Shown: one piece after another, positions 1-8,945 of the stretch
Position numbering within the stretch: position 1 is the stretch's first letter
How the letters are laid out: every line of letters begins with the position of its first letter
Translations under genes and position numbers: made by a program
From: Pseudopedobacter sp.
GTDB lineage: Bacteria > Bacteroidota > Bacteroidia > Sphingobacteriales > Sphingobacteriaceae
Assembly: GCA_014378105.1 (NCBI GenBank)
Contig: JACMOI010000012.1
Location: 1-56,095, forward strand
Direction of reading: 5' to 3'
Length of the DNA stretch: 56,095 nucleotides
The notes under the pieces: generated by a model
What the model was told of the DNA's origin: nothing
The model's input: the letters and a program-made list of their open reading frames with translations, nothing else
The model's database searches: none

Positions 1-58
1 ATCGACCAAAGTTATAAATTTTAAACGTTAATGATTGAGGTCATAAACTGTATCCACC

Positions 59-1078
59 ATGAAAAGTAAAACTTTAATTAAAATTTTATCTCTGAGTGCT
101 ATCGGAATTGCTGTAACTTCTTGTTCAACAAATAAATTAGCACTGCAATCTAACGATGATGTTTATTTCTCGGATGTGGAGGCTAATTACGCCAAATACG
201 AAAAACCAAAATCCAATACTGCTTATTCGGATGCACCTGAATACACAAGCAAGAGCAGTAATAACTATTATAATAATGGTTATGATTCAAGATTTGATTA
301 TTATGACATAAGAAATAATTTAACTTGGAGAGATTATTATTATATCAACAGATTAGGTTATGATCCTTATTGGAGTGTTTACAATCCTTTAGGTTATACA
401 AATAATTTTGGTAATCAGTGGTCATTATCTTTCGGGCTAGTATCTCCATTCTACTCTCGCTACAACAATAGTTTCTGGAATTACAACGATTATTATAATA
501 CGCCATATTGGGGTATCTATTCTTATTACCAACCAAATTATTATGGTAATTCTGGATATTATGCCAATTCTGGTTATTATGGGAATTCTAGTTATTATGG
601 CAATTCTGGTTATTATAGAGATCCTATTTATTCAGCTCGCCCTAGCAATCCAAGACCAAGAGGAAGTTATGATAATGCAAGAGGTGCGGATAATGGAGGA
701 AGTGGATCCATTCCTTTACCATCACCAAGCAGACCTTTAAGACCCGATGCTTCGCCTTCAAATCCAGGAAATAGAACAATCGATAGTAGACCCACTTATG
801 ATCCAAATACTTCTACTTCTTTAGGCAGACCTATGAGACCAACTGGTTCTTCAGGTTCTCCTTCACAAAGACCAACTTCAATTCCTAGTCAACCTGTAAG
901 TAGACCAACTCGTAGCGAGCGTCCATCTTCACAACCTACAAGTCAGCCCGAAAGCAATAGACCTACTAGAACTGAAAGTCGTCCATCTTCACCCCCACCT
1001 AGCAGTGGGTCATCTTCTAGCTCTTCATCAAGTAGCGGAAGTTCAAACTCAAGACCAGTAAGAACTGGAGGAAATTAA
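59..1078 (+). CDS. Tyr-rich repeat lipoprotein, function unknown
   Basis: A 339-residue secreted lipoprotein. The N-terminus is a lipoprotein signal peptide with the lipid-modified Cys at about residue 22 (AVTSC). Residues 65-190 are extremely rich in Tyr, Asn and Gly and include four 6-residue units of the type YYGNSG encoded by an 18-bp tandem repeat (539-610). The C-terminal 130 residues are low-complexity Ser, Pro and Arg and probably disordered. I recognise no enzymatic domain. It ends 11 bp before the FadL-like outer-membrane gene, so the two are probably co-transcribed and both products should be in the envelope. A structural or surface-exposed role is only an inference. The ORF is certain; the function is not. 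Confidence 0.85.
   Translation: MKSKTLIKILSLSAIGIAVTSCSTNKLALQSNDDVYFSDVEANYAKYEKPKSNTAYSDAPEYTSKSSNNYYNNGYDSRFDYYDIRNNLTWRDYYYINRLGYDPYWSVYNPLGYTNNFGNQWSLSFGLVSPFYSRYNNSFWNYNDYYNTPYWGIYSYYQPNYYGNSGYYANSGYYGNSSYYGNSGYYRDPIYSARPSNPRPRGSYDNARGADNGGSGSIPLPSPSRPLRPDASPSNPGNRTIDSRPTYDPNTSTSLGRPMRPTGSSGSPSQRPTSIPSQPVSRPTRSERPSSQPTSQPESNRPTRTESRPSSPPPSSGSSSSSSSSSGSSNSRPVRTGGN
539..616 (+). repeat. 18-bp coding tandem repeat (YYGNSG units)
   Basis: Four consecutive 18-bp units encode YYGNSG, YYANSG, YYGNSS and YYGNSG, followed by a further Tyr-Tyr pair. The third codon positions vary between copies, so this is not a very recent expansion. It lies inside the Tyr-rich lipoprotein. Confidence 0.85.
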
Positions 1079-1089
1079 AAATTATTTAA

Positions 1090-2550
1090 ATGAAATTTAA
1101 AAACACTTTAATAGTGGCTATCTTATTGGTAGCCACAAATAATACCTACGCCCAATATTCGGGTGATGCATTTAGGTTTTCACAATTTTCTAATAGCGGA
1201 ACGGCAAGATTTGATGCCTTAGGTGGTAATAAATCGGCAGTTGGCGGAGATTTAAGCTCCCTATATGGAAATCCTGCAGGATTAGGTATGTTCACCAAAT
1301 CAGAATTTAATTTAACACCAAGTTTAAATTTACGTAATGGTGATATTACCTTTAGTGGAAATCAAAAATCTTATTCTGGTAACAATGCGGATTTAAATAA
1401 CGTTGGTGTGGTCTTTCATACTTTAACTTCAAAGACCAGTGATACCAAAAAAGGATTACTCAGTTTAAATTTTGGTATTGGATATCAAAGAAAAAATACT
1501 TTTAAAAATGACTTTAACTTTAAAGGAACTAGTAATTTAAATGGCATTAGCGATTTCTTCACAGAAAACTCTAATAGAGAAGGACTATCACCAACTAATT
1601 TAGTTTCTGAGGCTAATTATGCTGCCTATTATTCTTTTTTAACAAATTATAAAGGCGGGAAATATCAAAATATAACCTATGCTGATGCAGATCAAGCTTA
1701 TACTGTAAGAAGAAGTGGTGGAGGTTCAAGTATTGATTTTTCCTTTGGGGCAAATGTAAGTAACAAGGTTTTCTTAGGCGCTAGTTTAGGTTTAGCCTCG
1801 TTTAAATACACTTCCATTGAAAAAACAAATGAGATAGGCTTATACATTAATCCCTCAAATAATGCTACAAAAGATTATAATGTTGATTATACAAGAAATT
1901 TCGATAGCAATGGATCAGGAATTAATTTAAAATTAGGATTGATTTTGAAACCCGTAAACGAATTTAGAATAGGTTTATCATTTGAATCGCCAACATGGTA
2001 TAGTGTAACAGACAATTATACAGAGGAATTATATGATAACAAACAATCTTACTCTGGTAAAGATTCTTATCCTTTCGAGTATAAATTAAACACCCCCTTA
2101 AAATTAAATGGAGGTCTGGCTTATTTCTTTGGATCTAAAGGATTTATTTCGGCTGATGTAGGTTTTGTAGATTACTCAAACATCAGATTTAAATCTAATG
2201 ATAATACGGTAAGTCAAACTACAAATAATAATATCCAAAAAAACTATAAAAATGTGATCAATTATAGCGTTGGAGGGGAGTATAATGTGAATAATTCATT
2301 ATTACTTAGATTAGGGTATAAATCTGATGGCAATCCATATTATAATTTGGATAATAAAGATTTTACAGCCAATTCATACTCTGGGGGATTTGGTTACCGA
2401 TTTGGAGTTTATTATTTCGATTTAGCTTTAATTAATTCTAACGCTAAGTTATATTACAGTAATTACACTTTGAATAGCGGCAACGAACCTATTGCTACTA
2501 TTAATACTCGAAGAAATACTATTTCACTTACTTTTGGATTACGATTTTGA
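1090..2550 (+). CDS. FadL/OmpP1-like outer-membrane beta-barrel protein
   Basis: A 486-residue outer-membrane protein. Residues 1-21 form a Sec signal peptide ending in TYAQ. The mature N-terminus has the pattern common in Bacteroidota relatives of OMPP1/FadL/TodX: a region around ARFDALGGNKSAVGGDLSS followed by NPAGLGMF. The rest alternates short amphipathic strands with Asn/Ser-rich turns and ends in a C-terminal aromatic residue (GLRF), as barrels do. Family members move hydrophobic or other small molecules across the outer membrane; relatives are often labelled hemin receptor without proof. It follows the Tyr-rich lipoprotein by 11 bp and is ended by a bidirectional hairpin. The substrate cannot be told from sequence. 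Confidence 0.8.
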   Translation: MKFKNTLIVAILLVATNNTYAQYSGDAFRFSQFSNSGTARFDALGGNKSAVGGDLSSLYGNPAGLGMFTKSEFNLTPSLNLRNGDITFSGNQKSYSGNNADLNNVGVVFHTLTSKTSDTKKGLLSLNFGIGYQRKNTFKNDFNFKGTSNLNGISDFFTENSNREGLSPTNLVSEANYAAYYSFLTNYKGGKYQNITYADADQAYTVRRSGGGSSIDFSFGANVSNKVFLGASLGLASFKYTSIEKTNEIGLYINPSNNATKDYNVDYTRNFDSNGSGINLKLGLILKPVNEFRIGLSFESPTWYSVTDNYTEELYDNKQSYSGKDSYPFEYKLNTPLKLNGGLAYFFGSKGFISADVGFVDYSNIRFKSNDNTVSQTTNNNIQKNYKNVINYSVGGEYNVNNSLLLRLGYKSDGNPYYNLDNKDFTANSYSGGFGYRFGVYYFDLALINSNAKLYYSNYTLNSGNEPIATINTRRNTISLTFGLRF

Positions 2551-2580
2551 GATCATATCATGCGTAAGGTTATAAGCAAA

Positions 2581-2612
2581 AAAATCCCGTTCTTATAAAG
2601 AACGGGATTTTT
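2581..2612. terminator. Bidirectional intrinsic terminator
   Basis: An 11-bp perfect stem (2584-2594 with 2598-2608) with a 3-base loop, flanked by A and T runs. It lies between the convergent FadL-like gene and dps, and can serve both. Confidence 0.85.
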
Positions 2613-2628
2613 CATGTTCAAGATATAT

Positions 2629-3111
2629 TTAATTCTTACCTTCCCAAGCTCTAAACATCCAACTGGTTTTCTCTTTAAATTTAAGGAATCCAATAATCAT
2701 ATCTGCTGTTCCTTCATCACCTGCATTATCTGTTGCATTTTCAATTACTTCACGCTCCATTTCAATTAATTTTTGAAAATCGCCTAATATTGCGGTAACC
2801 ATTTTATCTGCGGATAAGCCATCTGTCTTAATTTCTTTGATTTCTGAAACTTTTATATAATCTGCGTAAGTGCTAAAAGGAGATTTCCCTAAGGTTAATA
2901 CACGTTCGGCGAGTTCGTCGATGGTCGTTTGTGCGTTGTTATATAATTCTTCGAATTTAATATGTAAATCAAAAAAATTATGTCCTCTAACATTCCAATG
3001 GCAACCTCTAACTTTTTGATAATGGATTTGGTAGTTTGCTAATAGTATATTGATATGATCAACTAATTCTATTACTGGCTTATTTTTAAGCCCTATTTCG
3101 TTTACTGTCAT
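2629..3111 (-). CDS. dps: Dps-type ferritin-like DNA-protection protein
   Basis: At 160 residues it has normal Dps length. Dps proteins form 12-subunit cages that oxidise Fe(II) with hydrogen peroxide and shield DNA. The ferroxidase-site signature is present near residues 38-66: the region around HWNVRGHNFFDLH followed by the acidic FEELY and DELAERV stretch. There is no N-terminal Lys-rich tail, so direct DNA binding is uncertain. It is a single gene, convergent with the FadL-like gene and sharing its terminator. I saw no clear OxyR or PerR operator upstream. Identification is firm from the motif and length. Confidence 0.93.
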   Translation of the reverse strand: MTVNEIGLKNKPVIELVDHINILLANYQIHYQKVRGCHWNVRGHNFFDLHIKFEELYNNAQTTIDELAERVLTLGKSPFSTYADYIKVSEIKEIKTDGLSADKMVTAILGDFQKLIEMEREVIENATDNAGDEGTADMIIGFLKFKEKTSWMFRAWEGKN

Positions 3112-3166
3112 GATAATTTTGTTGTTTATATTTTAACATATAAAACCTCAACCTGTTTGGAAAAAA

Positions 3167-4498
3167 CTATTTTTTTCTTACAACCAGATTTTGATTTTCT
3201 ATTTTAGAAACAACAATATCTGTTCCACTTTCTATAAAGCCATCATTAGAAACTGCTTGGTACCAATTTCCATCAACTTCTATTTTACCTGCTGGTCTTA
3301 AATCTGTTTTGGCAAAACCAAACTTACCTAAGATTTCCATTTCTGGCTTACCTACCTGATAACCTTCTTTCGCTAATTGTTCATCTTTTAAAACTAATCG
3401 TTGAAAAGCTTTTGACTTCAACAAACTACCACCAAAGAAAACAGAAACTATAATAGCGCCAATAATTGACCCTAAAACTAAAAGAAAAGATGATGTGATA
3501 TTTTGACTACCCGACATGCTGAGATCGAAAAAATCATTTAAAATCATACTAAAAGCTAAACCTGTGACCATAAATATGATTCCTAAAATACCAAATATAC
3601 CAAAACCAGGAATCACAAATATCTCTAATACCAGTAAAATTACTCCAACAACAAATAAAAGAATTTCCCAATTATTTGCTAAACCTTCTAAATACAAAGG
3701 CGCAAAAAACAATGCTCCTGCTACAATTGCCACTAATAGTGCAAATCCAATTCCTGGCGATTGTAGTTCGAAATAAATTCCTCCTACCAATAACAAAATT
3801 AAGATGCTACTTACTGCCGGGCTTGTTAAAATTGCGATGATCTTATCAGTAATAGAAGGTTTAAAAACATTAATTTCATAAGGTTTAATCCCTTCTTGAG
3901 TTAATATTTCGTCAATAGTATTTGCTTCTGCAACACAATAACCATTAGCAATTGCCTCCTTTGTAGTTAATGTAAGTACTTTTCCTTTCTGACTTAAAGT
4001 ATCAATAAAAACATCAGGATCTACAAACGCCTCTGCAATTTTTGGATTACGGCCCTTGGTTTCTGCCGTCGTACGCATTAATCCCCTCATATAAGATTGG
4101 TACTTCTCCGGTAAAACTTCTCCATTACCATTCACAACACTTGCAGCGCCAATAGTCGCCCCTTTTTGCATGTAAATTTTATCACAAGCAATGGAAATTA
4201 AAGCCCCAGCCGAAGCCGCATTATTATCAATAAAAACAATAGTAGGTATTTTACTATTTAAAATTTTAGTTCTTATGGAGTCTGCGTAGTCTAACATCCC
4301 TCCATAAGTATTAAGATGAATTAAAATCAAATCTGATTGATTTTCATTTGCCATTTCAAAAGCTTTTTTGACTGTTCGCCATGCTCCAGGATCAATTTCT
4401 TCTTTTAAATCTACCTGTAAAACCTTTGTTTGCGCTTCCACATTAACAAAAGAAATAAGCGCAATTAAAAATATAATTATAGAAGATAACCTTTTCAT
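3167..4498 (-). CDS. NfeD family membrane serine protease (ClpP-like)
   Basis: A 443-residue protein. I start it at the Met beginning MKRLSSIIIF, which gives a proper signal peptide; the open frame extends 23 codons further but those residues are unlike a leader. Residues 25-230 form a ClpP/S49-like domain with the nucleophile region NNAASAGAL (Ser96) and a candidate catalytic Lys near 132. Residues 250-380 carry four or five membrane segments and the last 75 residues an NfeD OB-fold domain. This is the full-length form of the family, which in archaea cleaves membrane-associated proteins such as stomatins. No stomatin/floA gene is adjacent here. It is divergent from the DUF4905-like gene, with only 20 bp between start codons. 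Confidence 0.88.
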   Translation of the reverse strand: MKRLSSIIIFLIALISFVNVEAQTKVLQVDLKEEIDPGAWRTVKKAFEMANENQSDLILIHLNTYGGMLDYADSIRTKILNSKIPTIVFIDNNAASAGALISIACDKIYMQKGATIGAASVVNGNGEVLPEKYQSYMRGLMRTTAETKGRNPKIAEAFVDPDVFIDTLSQKGKVLTLTTKEAIANGYCVAEANTIDEILTQEGIKPYEINVFKPSITDKIIAILTSPAVSSILILLLVGGIYFELQSPGIGFALLVAIVAGALFFAPLYLEGLANNWEILLFVVGVILLVLEIFVIPGFGIFGILGIIFMVTGLAFSMILNDFFDLSMSGSQNITSSFLLVLGSIIGAIIVSVFFGGSLLKSKAFQRLVLKDEQLAKEGYQVGKPEMEILGKFGFAKTDLRPAGKIEVDGNWYQAVSNDGFIESGTDIVVSKIENQNLVVRKK

Positions 4499-4505
4499 AA
4501 TTGAG

Positions 4506-4513
4506 TAATTTTG
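4506..4513 (+). promoter_or_regulatory. Bacteroidota -7 element before the DUF4905-like gene
   Basis: TAATTTTG fits TANNTTTG and ends 5 bases before the ATG at 4519. It implies a leaderless or nearly leaderless mRNA and argues against the in-frame TTG at 4501. No convincing -33 TTG is seen. Confidence 0.5.
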
Positions 4514-4518
4514 ATCAG

Positions 4519-5268
4519 ATGATGCTTCATAAAGATACACCAAAGCTTTTATACTCTGCCCAAGCAAATGGAATTATTTGGAAAATAGAAGTAGATGATG
4601 AATTAGGAATTATGGTTTGGGAAACTAGATATCCTGACAAAAGGCTTTCTTTCTCTGCTTATGATTTTATCAATGAGAAATTTTTAGTTGTAGATAAGGA
4701 ACTCATTGATGAGTCTTTAATTAGCCTTTCCTTTACTTTAAAAGGAATCATTTTCTTCAAAGTTCAGGAAAGTGAAAATTTACCCACTTTTAAGGGGATA
4801 ATTGCTTTCAATCTTTATACTCAAAAAATCCAATGGGAAAACTACTCAATTACTATACAACAACAAGCAAAAGAAGGTGTTTTAGTTTTTAATCCAAAAA
4901 TATTTCCAAGAAATTTCGAACTTTTAAATCAAGAGAATGGACAATTCATTCGTAAAATAAATTTAAAGGATTTTTCAACTTTAGGTGTTATTCATAGTGA
5001 TATTTTATTACCAGAAGTCATCCATAAAGAATTTGAAAATTCATCCATTAATCTGCTTAATCACAAAGGTCTAACTATAAAAAGTCAATTAGAAACTCAT
5101 GATGATATCTTAAAAAACAGTATTTCCATCCTAGAAGGGTATCAGCTAATATTTAAAGATTATTTAAATAATAATATACAGAAGCTAGCATTTCATACGT
5201 TCTTTGTGTGGCAAGACCGATTAGTTTATATCAAAAACAAATCAGAAATTGTCACATATTTAGTATAA
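4519..5268 (+). CDS. DUF4905-like conserved hypothetical protein
   Basis: A 249-residue cytoplasmic protein with no signal peptide or membrane span. It resembles the uncharacterised DUF4905 family of Sphingobacteria, recalled from its N-terminal pattern (LLYSAQANGIIWKIEVDD) and not checked by search. The many short beta-strand-like repeats with Trp, Phe and Tyr could form a small propeller or sandwich. I prefer the ATG at 4519 (the next codon is also ATG) over the upstream TTG at 4501, because a -7 promoter element lies between them. The neighbours, divergent nfeD and downstream LysM and uridine kinase genes, do not give a function. Confidence 0.7.
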   Translation: MMLHKDTPKLLYSAQANGIIWKIEVDDELGIMVWETRYPDKRLSFSAYDFINEKFLVVDKELIDESLISLSFTLKGIIFFKVQESENLPTFKGIIAFNLYTQKIQWENYSITIQQQAKEGVLVFNPKIFPRNFELLNQENGQFIRKINLKDFSTLGVIHSDILLPEVIHKEFENSSINLLNHKGLTIKSQLETHDDILKNSISILEGYQLIFKDYLNNNIQKLAFHTFFVWQDRLVYIKNKSEIVTYLV

Positions 5269-5302
5269 TTGCAAAATTTTAAAATTGACCAAAATTCAAT
5301 TC

Positions 5303-6211
5303 ATGAATTATAAAAACCTTCTTTTTTTACTTTTTATTTTCTCTTCATTTTCAGCTTTCTCCTTAACCCTTAGGGATTCTATTGGAGTAGAAAATTTGAA
5401 TGGCAAAAAAGTAATTATCCATAAAATAGAATCTAAAGAGACCTATTATTCTTTGGGCAGAAAATACAGAATCAGTCCGCAGGCAATTATGGCTTTCAAT
5501 AAAAGCCAAGCTTTACAGCCCGGCGAAATTATTAAAATACCTACACAACAAAATTTCACGAGTCCACCAACTAGCTTCTCTTCAATACCCGAGAAAACAA
5601 AAGCTCCGAAAACAAAGATTCATAAAGTAAAAGCTGGTGAAACGTTATACGCTATTGCGGATCAATATAACATGCGTGTGGATGATTTAAAACTGTTAAA
5701 CAATTTAAATAGTAACAGTATTGGAGTTGGCGAACAATTAAAAGTGATTGAAAGTGATGAGGTAAGTTTAAATTCGACTTTAACTAAAAATAAAGATAAC
5801 CAAACTGTTGAAAAACCAAACCCAACAGATATTGATTCAAAAAATATACTGAACAAAAAAATTAAATATATTGATTCAACCGATTCACAGAGCCAGGTTG
5901 AAATTCCGAAGAATCGTTATGGAATTACCGAGGTAAATGAAAAAGGTGTAGCCGTTTGGATTGATGATAACAACCTTGATGCAACAAAAAGCTTTGCGCT
6001 ACATCGTTCTGCTCCAGTTGGTACCATCATGAAAATCACAAATCCTATGACAGGCCGAAGTGTTTTCGCAAAAGTTGTTGGTAGATTTACTGAGAATGAA
6101 ACCACTAAAGACGTTATTGTTGTAGTTACAAAAGCTACAGCGGATGCAATTGGTACCTTAGATAAAAGATTTTTAGTAAATATAACTTTCGGTATCCCGA
6201 ATGAGCAGTAG
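5303..6211 (+). CDS. Secreted LysM protein with C-terminal double-psi barrel-like domain
   Basis: A 302-residue protein. The chosen Met (MNYKNLLFLLF) opens a clean signal peptide; a TTG at 5285 would add six unlikely residues. Two LysM repeats, which bind peptidoglycan N-acetylglucosamine, cover roughly residues 35-75 and 105-150 (KIHKVKAGETLYAIADQYN). After a charged linker, residues 210-302 resemble the RlpA-like double-psi beta-barrel (APVGTIMKITNPMTGRSVFAKVVG). The protein probably sits in the periplasm on the cell wall. Its last 11 bases overlap the start of udk, so the two are translationally coupled. The catalytic residues of lytic transglycosylase RlpA cannot be confirmed. Confidence 0.85.
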   Translation: MNYKNLLFLLFIFSSFSAFSLTLRDSIGVENLNGKKVIIHKIESKETYYSLGRKYRISPQAIMAFNKSQALQPGEIIKIPTQQNFTSPPTSFSSIPEKTKAPKTKIHKVKAGETLYAIADQYNMRVDDLKLLNNLNSNSIGVGEQLKVIESDEVSLNSTLTKNKDNQTVEKPNPTDIDSKNILNKKIKYIDSTDSQSQVEIPKNRYGITEVNEKGVAVWIDDNNLDATKSFALHRSAPVGTIMKITNPMTGRSVFAKVVGRFTENETTKDVIVVVTKATADAIGTLDKRFLVNITFGIPNEQ

Positions 6212-6839
6212 TAAACCTTACGTATTAGGCGTTGCCGGTGGCAGTGGTTCTGGTAAAACATTTTTTTTAAATTGTTTCTTGAATCATTTTAGTGAAGAAG
6301 AAGTTTGCTTACTCTCTCAGGATGATTATTACATCAATGTTGGAGAAATGACTGCCGAAGAAATCAGCTTTCATAATTTTGATTTGCCTAGTTGTATTGA
6401 TATAAAACAATTTGAAGCAGATGTGAATCAATTACTTGATTATAAAACCATTTATAAACAGGAATACACTTTTAACAATCCGAATCCAAAACCTAAAATT
6501 TTAGAAATTAAACCTGCTCCAATTCTCATTATCGAAGGTTTATTTATCTACCAATATAAAAGAATAGATCCCTTGTTTGATTATAGAATTTTCATTGACG
6601 CCGATTCTGAAATTGCCTTAGAACGTCGGTTAAATAGAGATTTGATAGAACGTGGCTATTCTGAAGAAGATGTGATGTATAGATGGAAAAATCATGTAAT
6701 GCCTGCTTATAACGAGTTTCTTTTGCCGCATCGTAAGCGTTGTGATAAAATTATCAATAACTCTTCAAATGAATTACGTAATGTCTTAGACATTACGGAT
6801 GAAATCTCGAAAGATCTAAGAGCAAAATTGAAAATCTGA
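6201..6839 (+). CDS. udk: Uridine kinase
   Basis: A 212-residue P-loop kinase that phosphorylates uridine and cytidine in pyrimidine salvage. The Walker A motif GVAGGSGSGKT lies at about residues 9-19, the acidic SQDDYY substrate region near 40, and the ERRLNRDLIERG arginine-rich lid near 140, all in the order and spacing of uridine kinases. Length is normal for the family (about 205-215). It starts inside the last codons of the LysM gene. Phosphoribulokinase is a distant relative with the same fold, but the DD-YY and RRLxRD motifs favour uridine kinase. Confidence 0.93.
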   Translation: MSSSKPYVLGVAGGSGSGKTFFLNCFLNHFSEEEVCLLSQDDYYINVGEMTAEEISFHNFDLPSCIDIKQFEADVNQLLDYKTIYKQEYTFNNPNPKPKILEIKPAPILIIEGLFIYQYKRIDPLFDYRIFIDADSEIALERRLNRDLIERGYSEEDVMYRWKNHVMPAYNEFLLPHRKRCDKIINNSSNELRNVLDITDEISKDLRAKLKI

Positions 6840-6981
6840 ATCTCAGAAAATTAAAGTTAATATTTATTGGGCTCACTAATTGGGTTCTCTCCTATCCAGT
6901 TTATTTTACTAAAGCTTTTACTCCTATTTTAGAAATCAATAATATTTAAAATTTCTAGTTTTAGCTTCCTATTTTTAACCC

Positions 6982-7611
6982 ATGAACAAAAACATCAAGA
7001 ACATCATCTTCGATTACGGGAACGTAATTTTCACCATAGATTTTAAACGTACGCAAGCTGCTTTTGAGGCATTAGGCATTACCAACGTAGAAGAATTTTA
7101 TGCGCACAAAGGACATCACGAAATTTTCGATCAGTTTGAAAAAGGAGAAATTACAGCAGCAGAATTTCGAGACGGAATTAGAAAAGTAAGTAACCACCCC
7201 GAATTAACAGACCAACAGATTGATGACACTTGGAATTCTTTATTAATTGGTGTCCCAACAGGAAACCATGAATTACTTTTATCCCTAAAAGATAAATACA
7301 GAACTTTTCTACTCAGTAACATCAATGAAATTCATTTAGATTATATCAATAACTACCTAAAAAAAGAGTTCAATTTAGCTGGAAATGATGGTTTTTTCGA
7401 AAAAATTTATTACTCCCATTTGGTTGGAAAAAGAAAACCTAACAAAGCTATTTTCGAACAAGTTTTAGCGGAAAATGATCTAAAAAAAGAAGAAACATTA
7501 TTCATCGATGATAGCCCACAACACTTAAAAACTGCTTCGGATATGGGTATCCAGACTTATTTAATGACTTATCCTGACACGATACAGAAGTTATTTAATT
7601 CACAAAATTGA
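6982..7611 (+). CDS. HAD-superfamily hydrolase, YihX-like
   Basis: A 209-residue HAD-IA phosphatase. The nucleophile motif is FDYGNV with Asp11; the position usually held by the second Asp is Gly, as in the YihX (alpha-D-glucose-1-phosphate phosphatase) branch. Motif II is LLSNINEIH, motif III the Lys in GKRKPNKAIF, and motif IV FIDDSPQHL. The helical cap follows motif I at residues 17-90. It stands alone: 142 bp after udk and convergent with proline dehydrogenase. The substrate is unknown; sugar phosphates are a guess from the subfamily. Confidence 0.85.
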   Translation: MNKNIKNIIFDYGNVIFTIDFKRTQAAFEALGITNVEEFYAHKGHHEIFDQFEKGEITAAEFRDGIRKVSNHPELTDQQIDDTWNSLLIGVPTGNHELLLSLKDKYRTFLLSNINEIHLDYINNYLKKEFNLAGNDGFFEKIYYSHLVGKRKPNKAIFEQVLAENDLKKEETLFIDDSPQHLKTASDMGIQTYLMTYPDTIQKLFNSQN

Positions 7612-7666
7612 AATCATCCGTTTGAAAAATATTTACTAATGAATAATGAACAACTTTAATAATAAA

Positions 7667-8857
7667 CTAAATCTTTCTCCTCTTCATTTCCTTCGAAATC
7701 AATTTTAACTCCCTTCCCATCTGCCCTGCAATAGCAGTGTTTTCTTCAGCTCTGCGGAACAAATATGGCAAAACTGCTTTTACAGGTCCGTAAGGAACGT
7801 ACTTAGCTACATTAAAGCCAGCATCAGAAAGATTGAAACTCAAATTATCGCTCATCCCCAAAAGCTGTGAGAAATAAACATGAGGATGATGAGTTGGTAT
7901 CCCTTTTAATTCCATTTCATCGGCAAGAAGTTGGCAACTATGTTGATTGTGCGTTCCTGCTATAAAAGAAATAACAGCTAAATTCTCTAAGCAAAAATCT
8001 ACAGCTGCATCATAATCTTTGTCGGTAGAAGTTTTATCAGGTTGAATTGGCGAGGTATAATTCATTTCGGCAGCTCTTTTCCGCTCTTTTTCCATGTAAG
8101 CACCACGAACCAATTTGGCACCCAAATAAAAACCTTCTGTTCTTGCTAAAGCCTCATCAACTATTAAAGAAGATAATTTATCATGTCGATACAATTGATA
8201 GGTATTAAAAACAATTGCTTCTTCTTTATTGAATTTTCGCATCATTTCTATTGCAATATCATCTATTACATCCTGAATCCAGCTTTCCTCGGCATCAATC
8301 ATAATATGTTTCTGAGATTCATAAGCTGCTTTACATATCTCCTCTATCCTGTTCAAAGCTTTTTTCCACTCTAGCTTTTCAAATTCTTTAAGGTCTACAT
8401 TATCCTTGATTTTTTCCAAAAGTCCAAATCTGGCTAATCCTGTAACTTTAAAAACGCAAAATGGGATGGCTTGCGGAAGTTCTACCGCTTTTTTAATAGT
8501 GTATATGATTTCCTTTTCAGTTTGATCAAAAGCGTGTTCATCTTCTTCTCCTTCAACCGAGTAGTCTAAAATAGTTCCCACGCCTACATCAGCCAACTTT
8601 TTAATAGTTGGGGTACATTCATTAATGGTTTCACCTCCGCAAAACTGTTTAAAAATCGTTGCTTTAATCAAACCTGAAATAGGTATACGAATAGCTAAAG
8701 CAGCTTTGGTAAATAAAGGACCAATCTTTACTAAAAGGTTATTGCTAATCACTTTGAACAACCAAAAAGAGCGCTTTAAATCTTTATCACTTTGATGCTT
8801 AAAAGCAATTTTAGTGTCGTCAAAAGACAAGTTATTTTTAGAAATAAAATCCGGCAT
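7667..8857 (-). CDS. Proline dehydrogenase
   Basis: A 396-residue monofunctional FAD enzyme that oxidises proline to pyrroline-5-carboxylate, the first step of proline catabolism. The family signature LVRGAYMEKER lies in the second half, with the FAD/substrate barrel strands before it (HIMIDAEESW) and the C-terminal PYGPVKAVLPYLFRRAEEN substrate-binding Arg pair after it. The length fits the eukaryote-like and Bacteroidota ProDH rather than the long bifunctional PutA. No P5C dehydrogenase gene is nearby. A possible -7 element on the minus strand (8880-8887) lies about 22 bp upstream of the ATG. Confidence 0.92.
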   Translation of the reverse strand: MPDFISKNNLSFDDTKIAFKHQSDKDLKRSFWLFKVISNNLLVKIGPLFTKAALAIRIPISGLIKATIFKQFCGGETINECTPTIKKLADVGVGTILDYSVEGEEDEHAFDQTEKEIIYTIKKAVELPQAIPFCVFKVTGLARFGLLEKIKDNVDLKEFEKLEWKKALNRIEEICKAAYESQKHIMIDAEESWIQDVIDDIAIEMMRKFNKEEAIVFNTYQLYRHDKLSSLIVDEALARTEGFYLGAKLVRGAYMEKERKRAAEMNYTSPIQPDKTSTDKDYDAAVDFCLENLAVISFIAGTHNQHSCQLLADEMELKGIPTHHPHVYFSQLLGMSDNLSFNLSDAGFNVAKYVPYGPVKAVLPYLFRRAEENTAIAGQMGRELKLISKEMKRRKI

Positions 8858-8879
8858 ATTATAAATGGTTATAAAGAGT

Positions 8880-8887
8880 CAAAATTA
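8880..8887 (-). promoter_or_regulatory. Candidate -7 element for proline dehydrogenase
   Basis: On the minus strand this reads TAATTTTG, matching TANNTTTG, and ends 22 bases before the ATG at 8857. The intergenic strip is only 88 bp and also carries the divergent promoter for the S4 gene. Confidence 0.45.
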
Positions 8888-8931
8888 TAAAATCATTGAA
8901 CATTATTAGCATACAACGTTTATGATTTTTG

Positions 8932-8939
8932 TAAGTTTG
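8932..8939 (+). promoter_or_regulatory. -7 element for the S4/aroB operon
   Basis: TAAGTTTG matches TANNTTTG and ends 6 bases before the ATG at 8946. This suggests a near-leaderless mRNA and rules against the earlier in-frame ATG at 8922, which would lie upstream of the start of transcription. Confidence 0.55.
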
Positions 8940-8945
8940 CTGTTT

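Noticed and set aside
4501..4503. TTG as start of the DUF4905-like gene
   Set aside because: A -7 promoter element lies between it and the ATG at 4519, so it would not be on the mRNA.
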